Assembly: GCF_021155765.1 (NCBI RefSeq)
Contig: NC_060114.1
Location: 13,277,501 to 13,341,500, forward strand
Reading direction: 5' to 3'
Length of the DNA: 64,000 nt
From: Diprion similis
Taxonomy: Eukaryota > Arthropoda > Insecta > Hymenoptera > Diprionidae
The notes beneath the pieces are model-generated. The model was not told the DNA's origin. It saw nothing but the letters and a program-made list of their open reading frames with translations, and did not search any database. The position numbers and the translations under genes are program-made. Below, piece after piece: positions 1 to 11,759 of this stretch (its first letter is position 1; each line of letters begins with the position of its first letter).

Positions 1-3000
1 TTACTTTTTTGGTCATTTTTGGAGCCGAAAATTTTTCGTCTCAGAATCAATTAGTATGACCCTTTTTGGAGTAATTGGACCACCAGGAACTCAGAAAACA
101 CATGAAAAAGACCGTAGGACCAACGGCAGAGAAACGACGATGAAAATTTCCAGTTTTTCGGCTGTAACTTTTGATCCGTTGCTCGCAGCGTATTGGGACT
201 GCGCTCAATCGATTTCTCTCGCAAAATTACGTCGGAATAGTGCCATACAGAATTGATCGCAGCACTTTTCAAAGTCGTCGAAATTTTCGTCAAAAATTCA
301 AAGGGGTTAGCCTTACTTTTTTGGTCATTTTCGGAGCCGAAAATTTTTCGTCTCAGAATCGATTAGTATGACCCTTTTTGGAGTAATTGGACCACCAGGA
401 ACTCAGAAAACACATGAAAAAGACCGTAGGACCAACGGCAGAGAAACGACGCTGAAAATTTCCAGTTTTTCGGCTGTAACTTTTGATCCGCTGCTCGCAG
501 CGTATTGGGACTGCGCTCAATCGATTTCTCTCGCAAAATTACGTCGGAATAGTGCCATACAGAATTGATCGCAGCACTTTTCAAAGTCGTCGAAATTTTC
601 GTCAAAAACGCAAAGGGGTTAGCCTTACTTTTTTGGTCATTTTTGGAGCCGAAAATTTTTCGTCTCAGAATCAATTAGTATGACCCTTTTTGGAGTAATT
701 GGACCACCAGGAACTCAGAAAACACATGAAAAAGACCGTAGGACCAACGGCAGAGAAACGACGATGAAAATTTCCAGTTTTTCGGCTGTAACTTTTGATC
801 CGTTGCTCGCAGCGTATTGGGACTGCGCTCAATCGATTTCTCTCGCAAAATTACGTCGGAATAGTGCCATACAGAATTGATCGCAGCACTTTTCAAAGTC
901 GTCGAAATTTTCGTCAAAAATTCAAAGGGGTTAGCCTTACTTTTTTGGTCATTTTCGGAGCCGAAAATTTTTCGTCTCAGAATCGATTAGTATGACCCTT
1001 TTTGGAGTAATTGGACCACCAGGAACTCAGAAAACACATGAAAAAGACCGTAGGACCAACGGCAGAGAAACGACGATGAAAATTTCCAGTTTTTCGGCTG
1101 TAACTTTTGATCCGTTGCTCGCAGCGTATTGGGACTGCGCTCAATCGATTTCTCTCGCAAAATTACGTCGGAATAGTGCCATACAGAATTGATCGCAGCA
1201 CTTTTCAAAGTCGTCGAAATTTTCGTCAAAAATGCAAAGGGGTTAGCCATACTTTTTTGGTCATTCTTGGAGCTAAAAATTTTTCGTCTCAGAATCAATT
1301 AGTATGACCCTTTCCGGAGTAATTGGACCACCAGGAACTCAGAAAACACATGAAAAAGACCGTAGGACCAACGGCAGAGAAACGACGCTGAAAATTTCCA
1401 GTTTTTTGGCTGTAACTTTTGATCCGTTGCTCGCAGCGTATTGGGACTGCGCTCAGTCGATTTCCCTCGCAAAATTACGTCGGAATAGAGCCATACAGAA
1501 TTGATCGCAGCACTTTTCAAAGTCGTCGAAATTTTCGTCAAAAACGCAAAGGGGTTAGCCTTACTTTTTTGGTCATTTTTGGAGCCGAAAATTTTTCGTC
1601 TCAGAATCGATTAGTATGACCCTTTTTGGAGTAATTGGACCACCAGGAACTCAGAAAACACATGAAAAAGACCGTAGGACCAACGGCAGAGAAACGACGA
1701 TGAAAATTTCCAGTTTTTCGGCTGTAACTTTTGATCCGTTGCTCGCAGCGTATTGGGACTGCGCTCAATCGATTTCTCTCGCAAAATTACGTCGGAATAG
1801 TGCCATACAGAATTGATCGCAGCACTTTTCAAAGTCGTCGAAATTTTCGTCAAAAATTCAAAGGGGTTAGCCTTACTTTTTTGGTCATTTTCGGAGCCGA
1901 AAATTTTTCGTCTCAGAATCGATTAGTATGACCCTTTTTGGAGTAATTGGACCACCAGGAACTCAGAAAACACATGAAAAAGACCGTAGGACCAACGGCA
2001 GAGAAACGACGATGAAAATTTCCAGTTTTTCGGCTGTAACTTTTGATCCGTTGCTCGCAGCGTATTGGGACTGCGCTCAGTCGATTTCTCTCGCAAAATT
2101 ACGTCGGAATAGTGCCATACAGAATTGATCGCAGCACTTTTCAAAGTCGTCGAAATTTTCGTCAAAAATTCAAAGGGGTTAGCCTTACTTTTTTGGTCAT
2201 TTTCGGAGCCGAAAATTTTTCGTCTCAGAATCGATTAGTATGACCCTTTTTGGAGTAATTGGACCACCAGGAACTCAGAAAACACATGAAAAAGACCGTA
2301 GGACCAACGGCAGAGAAACGACGATGAAAATTTCTAGTTTTTTGGCTGTAACTTTCGATCCGTTCCTCGCAGCGTATTGGGACTGCGCTCAGTCGATTTC
2401 TCTCGCAAAATTACGTCGGAATAGTGCCATACAGAATTGATCGCAGCACTTTTCAAAGTCGTCGAAATTTTCGTCAAAAATGCAAAGGGGTTAGCCTTAC
2501 TTTTTTGGTCATTTTCGGAGCCGAAAATTTTTCGTCTCAGAATCAATTAGTATGACCCTTTCTGGAGTAATTGGACCACCAGGAACTCAGAAAACACATG
2601 AAAAAGACCGTAGGACCAACGGCAGAGAAACGACGCTGAAAATTTCCAGTTTTTCGGCTGTAACTTTTGATCCGTTGCTGGCAGCGTATTGGGACTGCGC
2701 TCAATCGATTTCTCTCGCAAAATTACGTCGGAATAGTGCCATACAGAATTGATCGCAGCACTTTTCAAAGTCGTCGAAATTTTCGTCAAAAATTCAAAGG
2801 GGTTAGCCTTACTTTTTTGGTCATTTTCGGAGCCGAAAATTTTTCGTCTCAGAATCGATTAGTATGACCCTTTTTGGAGTAATTGGACCACCAGGAACTC
2901 AGAAAACACATGAAAAAGACCGTAGGACCAACGGCAGAGAAACGACGCTGAAAATTTCCAGTTTTTCGGCTGTAACTTTTGATCCGCTGCTCGCAGCGTA

Positions 3001-6000
3001 TTGGGACTGCGCTCAATCGATTTCTCTCGCAAAATTACGTCGGAATAGTGCCATACAGAATTGATCGCAGCACTTTTCAAAGTCGTCGAAATTTTCGTCA
3101 AAAACGCAAAGGGGTTAGCCTTACTTTTTTGGTCATTTTTGGAGCCGAAAATTTTTCGTCTCAGAATCAATTAGTATGACCCTTTTTGGAGTAATTGGAC
3201 CACCAGGAACTCAGAAAACACATGAAAAAGACCGTAGGACCAACGGCAGAGAAACGACGATGAAAATTTCCAGTTTTTCGGCTGTAACTTTTGATCCGTT
3301 GCTCGCAGCGTATTGGGACTGCGCTCAGTCGATTTCTCTCGCAAAATTACGTCGGAATAGTGCCATACAGAATTGATCGCAGCACTTTTCAAAGTCGTCG
3401 AAATTTTCGTCAAAAATGCAAAGGGGTTAGCCTTACTTTTTTGGTCATTTTCGGAGCCGAAAATTTTTCGTCTCAGAATCAATTAGTATGACCCTTTCTG
3501 GAGTAATTGGACCACCAGGAACTCAGAAAACACATGAAAAAGACCGTAGGACCAACGGCAGAGAAACGACGCTGAAAATTTCCAGTTTTTCGGCTGTAAC
3601 TTTTGATCCGTTGCTGGCAGCGTATTGGGACTGCGCTCAATCGATTTCTCTCGCAAAATTACGTCGGAATAGTGCCATACAGAATTGATCGCAGCACTTT
3701 TCAAAGTCGTCGAAATTTTCGTCAAAAATTCAAAGGGGTTAGCCTTACTTTTTTGGTCATTTTCGGAGCCGAAAATTTTTCGTCTCAGAATCGATTAGTA
3801 TGACCCTTTTTGGAGTAATTGGACCACCAGGAACTCAGAAAACACATGAAAAAGACCGTAGGACCAACGGCAGAGAAACGACGCTGAAAATTTCCAGTTT
3901 TTCGGCTGTAACTTTTGATCCGCTGCTCGCAGCGTATTGGGACTGCGCTCAATCGATTTCTCTCGCAAAATTACGTCGGAATAGTGCCATACAGAATTGA
4001 TCGCAGCACTTTTCAAAGTCGTCGAAATTTTCGTCAAAAACGCAAAGGGGTTAGCCTTACTTTTTTGGTCATTTTTGGAGCCGAAAATTTTTCGTCTCAG
4101 AATCAATTAGTATGACCCTTTTTGGAGTAATTGGACCACCAGGAACTCAGAAAACACATGAAAAAGACCGTAGGACCAACGGCAGAGAAACGACGATGAA
4201 AATTTCCAGTTTTTCGGCTGTAACTTTTGATCCGTTGCTCGCAGCGTATTGGGACTGCGCTCAATCGATTTCTCTCGCAAAATTACGTCGGAATAGTGCC
4301 ATACAGAATTGATCGCAGCACTTTTCAAAGTCGTCGAAATTTTCGTCAAAAATTCAAAGGGGTTAGCCTTACTTTTTTGGTCATTTTCGGAGCCGAAAAT
4401 TTTTCGTCTCAGAATCGATTAGTATGACCCTTTTTGGAGTAATTGGACCACCAGGAACTCAGAAAACACATGAAAAAGACCGTAGGACCAACGGCAGAGA
4501 AACGACGATGAAAATTTCCAGTTTTTCGGCTGTAACTTTTGATCCGTTGCTCGCAGCGTATTGGGACTGCGCTCAGTCGATTTCCCTCGCAAAATTACGT
4601 CGGAATAGAGCCATACAGAATTGATCGCAGCACTTTTCAAAGTCGTCGAAATTTTCGTCAAAAACGCAAAGGGGTTAGCCTTACTTTTTTGGTCATTTTT
4701 GGAGCCGAAAATTTTTCGTCTCAGAATCAATTAGTATGACCCTTTTTGGAGTAATTAGACCACCAGGAACTCAGAAAACACATGAAAAAGACCGTAGGAC
4801 CAACGGCAGAGAAACGACGATGAAAATTTCCAGTTTTTCGGCTGTAACTTTTGATCCGTTGCTCGCAGCGTATTGGGACTGCGCTCAATCGATTTCTCTC
4901 GCAAAATTACGTCGGAATAGTGCCATACAGAATTGATCGCAGCACTTTTCAAAGTCGTCGAAATTTTCGTCAAAAATTCAAAGGGGTTAGCCTTACTTTT
5001 TTGGTCATTTTCGGAGCCGAAAATTTTTCGTCTCAGAATCGATTAGTATGACCCTTTTTGGAGTAATTGGACCACCAGGAACTCAGAAAACACATGAAAA
5101 AGACCGTAGGACCAACGGCAGAGAAACGACGCTGAAAATTTCCAGTTTTTCGGCTGTAACTTTTGATCCGTTGCTCGCAGCGTATTGGGACTGCGCTCAA
5201 TCGATTTCTCTCGCAAAATCACGTCGGAATAGTGCCATACAGAATTGATCGCAGCACTTTTCAAAGTCGTCGAAATTTTCGTCAAAAATGCAAAGGGGTT
5301 AGCCTTACTTTTTTGGTCATTCTTGGAGCTAAAAATTTTTCGTCTCAGAATCAATTAGTATGACCCTTTCCGGAGTAATTGGACCACCAGGAACTCAGAA
5401 AACACATGAAAAAGACCGTAGGACCAACGGCAGAGAAACGACGCTGAAAATTTCCAGTTTTTTGGCTGTAACTTTTGATCCGTTGCTCGCAGCGTATTGG
5501 GACTGCGCTCAGTCGATTTCCCTCGCAAAATTACGTCGGAATAGAGCCATACAGAATTGATCGCAGCACTTTTCAAAGTCGTCGAAATTTTCGTCAAAAA
5601 CGCAAAGGGGTTAGCCTTACTTTTTTGGTCATTTTTGGAGCCGAAAATTTTTCGTCTCAGAATCAATTAGTATGACCCTTTTTGGAGTAATTGGACCACC
5701 AGGAACTCAGAAAACACATGAAAAAGACCGTAGGACCAACGGCAGAGAAACGACGATGAAAATTTCCAGTTTTTCGGCTGTAACTTTTGATCCGTTGCTC
5801 GCAGCGTATTGGGACTGCGCTCAGTCGATTTCCCTCGCAAAATTACGTCGGAATAGAGCCATACAGAATTGATCGCAGCACTTTTCAAAGTCGTCGAAAT
5901 TTTCGTCAAAAACGCAAAGGGGTTAGCCTTACTTTTTTGGTCATTTTTGGAGCCGAAAATTTTTCGTCTCAGAATCAATTAGTATGACCCTTTTTGGAGT

Positions 6001-9000
6001 AATTGGACCACCAGGAACTCAGAAAACACATGAAAAAGACCGTAGGACCAACGGCAGAGAAACGACGCTGAAAATTTCCAGTTTTTCGGCTGTAACTTTT
6101 GATCCGCTGCTCGCAGCGTATTGGGACTGCGCTCAATCGATTTCTCTCGCAAAATTACGTCGGAATAGTGCCATACAGAATTGATCGCAGCACTTTTCAA
6201 AGTCGTCGAAATTTTCGTCAAAAATTCAAAGGGGTTAGCCTTACTTTTTTGGTCATTTTCGGAGCCGAAAATTTTTCGTCTCAGAATCAATTAGTATGAC
6301 CCTTTTTGGAGTAATTGGACCACCAGGAACTCAGAAAACACATGAAAAAGACCGTAGGACCAACGGCAGAGAAACGACGATGAAAATTTCCAGTTTTTCG
6401 GCTGTAACTTTTGATCCGTTGCTCGCAGCGTATTGGGACTGCGCTCAATCGATTTCTCTCGCAAAATTACGTCGGAATAGTGCCATACAGAATTGATCGC
6501 AGCACTTTTCAAAGTCGTCGAAATTTTCGTCAAAAATTCAAAGGGGTTAGCCTTACTTTTTTGGTCATTTTCGGAGCCGAAAATTTTTCGTCTCAGAATC
6601 GATTAGTATGACCCTTTTTGGAGTAATTGGACCACCAGGAACTCAGAAAACACATGAAAAAGACCGTAGGACCAACGGCAGAGAAACGACGATGAAAATT
6701 TCCAGTTTTTCGGCTGTAACTTTTGATCCGTTGCTCGCAGCGTATTGGGACTGCGCTCAATCGATTTCTCTCGCAAAATTACGTCGGAATAGTGCCATAC
6801 AGAATTGATCGCAGCACTTTTCAAAGTCGTCGAAATTTTCGTCAAAAATGCAAAGGGGTTAGCCATACTTTTTTGGTCATTCTTGGAGCTAAAAATTTTT
6901 CGTCTCAGAATCAATTAGTATGACCCTTTCCGGAGTAATTGGACCACCAGGAACTCAGAAAACACATGAAAAAGACCGTAGGACCAACGGCAGAGAAACG
7001 ACGCTGAAAATTTCCAGTTTTTTGGCTGTAACTTTTGATCCGTTGCTCGCAGCGTATTGGGACTGCGCTCAGTCGATTTCCCTCGCAAAATTACGTCGGA
7101 ATAGAGCCATACAGAATTGATCGCAGCACTTTTCAAAGTCGTCGAAATTTTCGTCAAAAACGCAAAGGGGTTAGCCTTACTTTTTTGGTCATTTTTGGAG
7201 CCGAAAATTTTTCGTCTCAGAATCGATTAGTATGACCCTTTTTGGAGTAATTGGACCACCAGGAACTCAGAAAACACATGAAAAAGACCGTAGGACCAAC
7301 GGCAGAGAAACGACGATGAAAATTTCCAGTTTTTCGGCTGTAACTTTTGATCCGTTGCTCGCAGCGTATTGGGACTGCGCTCAATCGATTTCTCTCGCAA
7401 AATTACGTCGGAATAGTGCCATACAGAATTGATCGCAGCACTTTTCAAAGTCGTCGAAATTTTCGTCAAAAATTCAAAGGGGTTAGCCTTACTTTTTTGG
7501 TCATTTTCGGAGCCGAAAATTTTTCGTCTCAGAATCGATTAGTATGACCCTTTTTGGAGTAATTGGACCACCAGGAACTCAGAAAACACATGAAAAAGAC
7601 CGTAGGACCAACGGCAGAGAAACGACGCTGAAAATTTCCAGTTTTTCGGCTGTAACTTTTGATCCGCTGCTCGCAGCGTATTGGGACTGCGCTCAATCGA
7701 TTTCTCTCGCAAAATTACGTCGGAATAGTGCCATACAGAATTGATCGCAGCACTTTTCAAAGTCGTCGAAATTTTCGTCAAAAACGCAAAGGGGTTAGCC
7801 TTACTTTTTTGGTCATTTTTGGAGCCGAAAATTTTTCGTCTCAGAATCAATTAGTATGACCCTTTTTGGAGTAATTGGACCACCAGGAACTCAGAAAACA
7901 CATGAAAAAGACCGTAGGACCAACGGCAGAGAAACGACGATGAAAATTTCCAGTTTTTCGGCTGTAACTTTTGATCCGTTGCTCGCAGCGTATTGGGACT
8001 GCGCTCAATCGATTTCTCTCGCAAAATTACGTCGGAATAGTGCCATACAGAATTGATCGCAGCACTTTTCAAAGTCGTCGAAATTTTCGTCAAAAATTCA
8101 AAGGGGTTAGCCTTACTTTTTTGGTCATTTTCGGAGCCGAAAATTTTTCGTCTCAGAATCGATTAGTATGACCCTTTTTGGAGTAATTGGACCACCAGGA
8201 ACTCAGAAAACACATGAAAAAGACCGTAGGACCAACGGCAGAGAAACGACGATGAAAATTTCCAGTTTTTTGGCTGTAACTTTTGATCCGTTGCTCGCAG
8301 CGTATTGGGACTGCGCTCAGTCGATTTCCCTCGCAAAATTACGTCGGAATAGAGCCATACAGAATTGATCGCAGCACTTTTCAAAGTCGTCGAAATTTTC
8401 GTCAAAAATGCAAAGGGGTTAGCCTTACTTTTTTGGTCATTTTCGGAGCCGAAAATTTTTCGTCTCAGAATCAATTAGTATGACCCTTTTTGGAGTAATT
8501 GGACCACCAGGAACTCAGAAAACACATGAAAAAGACCGTAGGACCAACGGCAGAGAAACGACGATGAAAATTTCCAGTTTTTCGGCTGTAACTTTTGATC
8601 CGTTGCTCGCAGCGTATTGGGACTGCGCTCAGTCGATTTCTCTCGCAAAATTACGTCGGAATAGTGCCATACAGAATTGATCGCAGCACTCTTCAAAGTC
8701 GTCGAAATTTTCGTCAAAAATGCAAAGGGGTTAGCCTTACTTTTTTGGTCATTTTTAGAGCCGAAAATTTTTCGTCTCAGAATCAATTAGTATGACCCTT
8801 TCCGGAGTAATCGGACCACCAGGAACTCAGAAAACACATGAAAAAGACCGTAGGACCAACGGCAGAGAAACGACGCTGAAAATTTCCAGTTTTTCGGCTG
8901 TAACTTTTGATCCGCTGCTCGCAGCGTATTGGGACTGCGCTCAATCGATTTCTCTCGCAAAATTACGTCGGAATAGTGCCATACAGAATTGATCGCAGCA

Positions 9001-11081
9001 CTTTTCAAAGTCGTCGAAATTTTCGTCAAAAATGCAAAGGGGTTAGCCTTACTTTTTTGGTCATTTTCGGAGCCGAAAATTTTTCGTCTCAGAATCAATT
9101 AGTATGACCCTTTTTGGAGTAATTGGACCACCAGGAACTCAGAAAACACATGAAAAAGACCGTAGGACCAACGGCAGAGAAACGACGATGAAAATTTCCA
9201 GTTTTTCGGCTGTAACTTTTGATCCGTTGCTCGCAGCGTATTGGGACTGCGCTCAGTCGATTTCCCTCGCAAAATTACGTCGGAATAGAGCCATACAGAA
9301 TTGATCGCAACACTTTTCAAAGTCGTCGAAATTTTCGTCAAAAATGCAAAGGGGTTAGCCTTACTTTTTTGGTCATTTTTAGAGCCGAAAATTTTTCGTC
9401 TCAGAATCAATTAGTATGACCCTTACCGGAGTAATCGGACCACCAGGAACTCAGAAAACACATGAAAAAGACCGTAGGACCAACGGCAGAGAAACGACGC
9501 TGAAAATTTCCAGTTTTTCGGCTGTAACTTTTGATCCGTTGCTCGCAGCGTATTGGGACTGCGCTCAGTCGATTTCTCTCGCAAAATTACGTCGGAATAG
9601 AGCCATACAGAATTGATCGCAGCACTTTCCAAAGTCGTCGAAATTTTCGTCAAAAACGCAAAGGGGTTAGCCTTACTTTTTTGGTCATTGTTGGAGCCGA
9701 AATTTTTTTGTCTCAGAATCAATTAGTGTGACCCTTTGTGGAGTAATTGGACCACCAGGAACTCAGAAAACACATGAAAAAGACCGTAGGACCAACGGCA
9801 GAGAAACGACGATGAAAATTTCCAGTTTTTCGGCTGTAACTTTTGATCCGTTGCTCGCAGCGTATTGGGACTGCGCTCAGTCGATTTCTCTCGCAAAATT
9901 ACGTCGGAATAGAGCCATACAGAATTGATCGCAGCACTTTTCAAAGTCGTCGAAATTTTCGTCAAAAACGCAAAGGGGTTAGCCTTACTTTTTTGGTCAT
10001 TTTTGGAGCCGAAAATCTTTCGTCTCAGAATCAATTAGTATGACCCTTTCTGGAGTAATTGGACCACCAGGAACTCAGACAACACATGAAAAATACCGTA
10101 GGACCAACGGCAGAGAAACGACGCTGAAAATTTCCAGTTTTTCGGCTGTAACTTTCGATCCGTTGCTGGCAGCGTATTGGGACTGCGCTCAATCGATTTC
10201 TCTCGCAAAATTACGTCGGAATAGTGCCATACAGAATTGATCGCAGCACTTTTCAAAGTCGTCGAAATTCTCGTCAAAAATTCAAAGGGGTTAGCCTTAC
10301 TTTTTTGGTCATTTTCGGAGCCGAAAATTTTTCGTCTCAGAATCGATTAGTATGACCCTTTTTGGAGTAATTGGACCACCAGGAACTCAGAAAACACATG
10401 AAAAAGACCGTAGGACCAACGGCAGAGAAACGACGATGAAAATTTCCAGTTTTTCGGCTGTAACTTTTGATCCGTTGCTCGCAGCGTATTGGGACTGCGC
10501 TCAGTCGATTTCTCTCGCAAAATTACGTCGGAATAGAGCCATACAGAATTGATCGCAGCACTTTCCAAAGTCGTCGAAATTTTCGTCAAAAACGCAAAGG
10601 GGTTAGCCTTACTTTTTTGGTCATTTTTGGAGCCGAAATTTTTTTGTCTCAGAATCAATTAGTGTGACCCTTTGTGGAGTAATTGGACCACCAGGAACTC
10701 AGAAAACACATGAAAAAGACCGTAGGACCAACGGCAGAGAAACGACGATGAAAATTTCCAGTTTTTCGGCTGTAACTTTTGATCCGTTGCTCGCAGCGTA
10801 TTGGGACTGCGCTCAGTCGATTTCTCTCGCAAAATTACGTCGGAATAGAGCCATACAGAATTGATCGCAGCACTTTTCAAAGTCGTCGAAATTTTCGTCA
10901 AAAACGCAAAGGGGTTAGCCTTACTTTTTTGGTCATTTTTGGAGCCAAAAATTTTTTGTCCCAGAATCAATTAGTATGCCCCTTTCAGGAGTAATTGGAC
11001 CACCAGGAACTCAGAAAACACATGAAAAAGACCGTAGGATCAACGGCAGAGAAACGACGCTGAAAATTTCCAGTTTTTCGG
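1..11081. repeat. 312-bp satellite DNA array, about 35.5 tandem copies
   Basis: The same 312-bp unit repeats head to tail from the first base of the window. A landmark (the ATG before ACCCTTTTTGGAG) recurs at 56, 368, 680 and so on to 10976, which is 35 exact steps of 312 bases, so no copy carries a net insertion or deletion. Copies differ by a few to roughly fifteen substitutions (for example ATGAAAATT or CTGAAAATT, CAATCG or CAGTCG, TTCAAAGG, TGCAAAGG or CGCAAAGG). The left end lies outside the window. The right end is a sharp break at about 11081, where the unit stops after CAGTTTTTCGG. Because 312 is 104 codons, short open frames recur on both strands. They overlap each other, each is closed by a stop in every unit, and they match no family I know, so I do not call genes. 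312 is about twice 156 bp, compatible with dinucleosome phasing (inference). Confidence 0.98.
9416..11081. repeat. Diverged right-edge units of the satellite
   Basis: The last five to six copies carry substitutions rare or absent in the interior, such as CCTTACCGG, GTGTGACCCTTTGTGG, GAAATTTTTTTGTCTC, AACTCAGACAACACATGAAAAATACC, ATGCCCCTTTCAGG and GTAGGATCAACGG. The final unit is truncated about 106 bases after its landmark. Higher divergence at an array edge is what unequal exchange models predict, because terminal copies are homogenised less often. Confidence 0.85.
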
Positions 11082-11759
11082 AATGTGGTTCACACATTGT
11101 ATTCAACTCATTTGCAAGAGCGTTCAACTCCCGCCGACAGCGTGTCGCTTGCTGCGTCAATTAGGCGTCGTGTCAACGTGACGCCCGTGAATGTTCAACC
11201 ATACGCAGCTTAATATTCAGATAAGCTGAACACGCGCCAATGAGTTCAATGTCAATTACATCGCACAGCTGGCAGAAAAGTAATTTCAACGCACTTTCAA
11301 ACTGCGTTTAGAAACCATAATACCGCAAACCGCGATCATATTTTAATCATCCCAAATATTCTGCTTCCACTTAGTTCAATTATTTTCAAATTAGCTCGAT
11401 AACTATCTTGCCAGTGATCAATTCAAATACTCTTAGTTAACCTAGTTAAACTTGTTTATTATATTATGAAATCATTGTTTATCCAGTTTTAGGAAAAGTT
11501 GCAATCTGTTTTCGCGTCTCTATAACTGAGGCCTAAGTTCGGGTTCTCACAGGCAGTGTTGTTGTCGGACAAAATCATTCCATATTATCATGAATGAACC
11601 CTTAGCTCCATAATGACTCTCTCCACCATCTCTACTAAACAGTTCAAAACAGTAAGGCTATCCATTTTTTTTTTTCAGGATAAAACTGTCCGCAATTCTG
11701 AATGTGATGCGAAAATTATAGCCCTTGATGAATTGACGACAAGCGGGTACTTGGTAACA
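11082..11759. other. Array-gene junction and MUS81 upstream region
   Basis: This is unique sequence between the satellite and the MUS81 start codon. The first 180 bases hold imperfect inverted similarity: a segment near 11093-11130 (ATTGTATTCAACTCATTTGC) resembles the reverse complement of one near 11226-11258, and there is a small hairpin GGCGTC...GACGCC at 11164-11187. This could be a degraded fold-back element. The rest is AT-rich. MUS81 has an in-frame upstream ATG at 11613 and a pyrimidine-rich possible splice acceptor ending near 11679, so part of this region is probably 5' untranslated sequence. Confidence 0.5.

Noticed and set aside
1-312. A CENP-B box in the satellite unit
   Set aside because: I compared the TTCG-containing positions with NTTCGNNNNANNCGGGN and none fits.
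51-10994. About a hundred overlapping 60-103-codon open frames on both strands across the array
   Set aside because: They are copies of the same frames in a 312-bp satellite, overlap each other on both strands, vary freely in amino acids and match no family.
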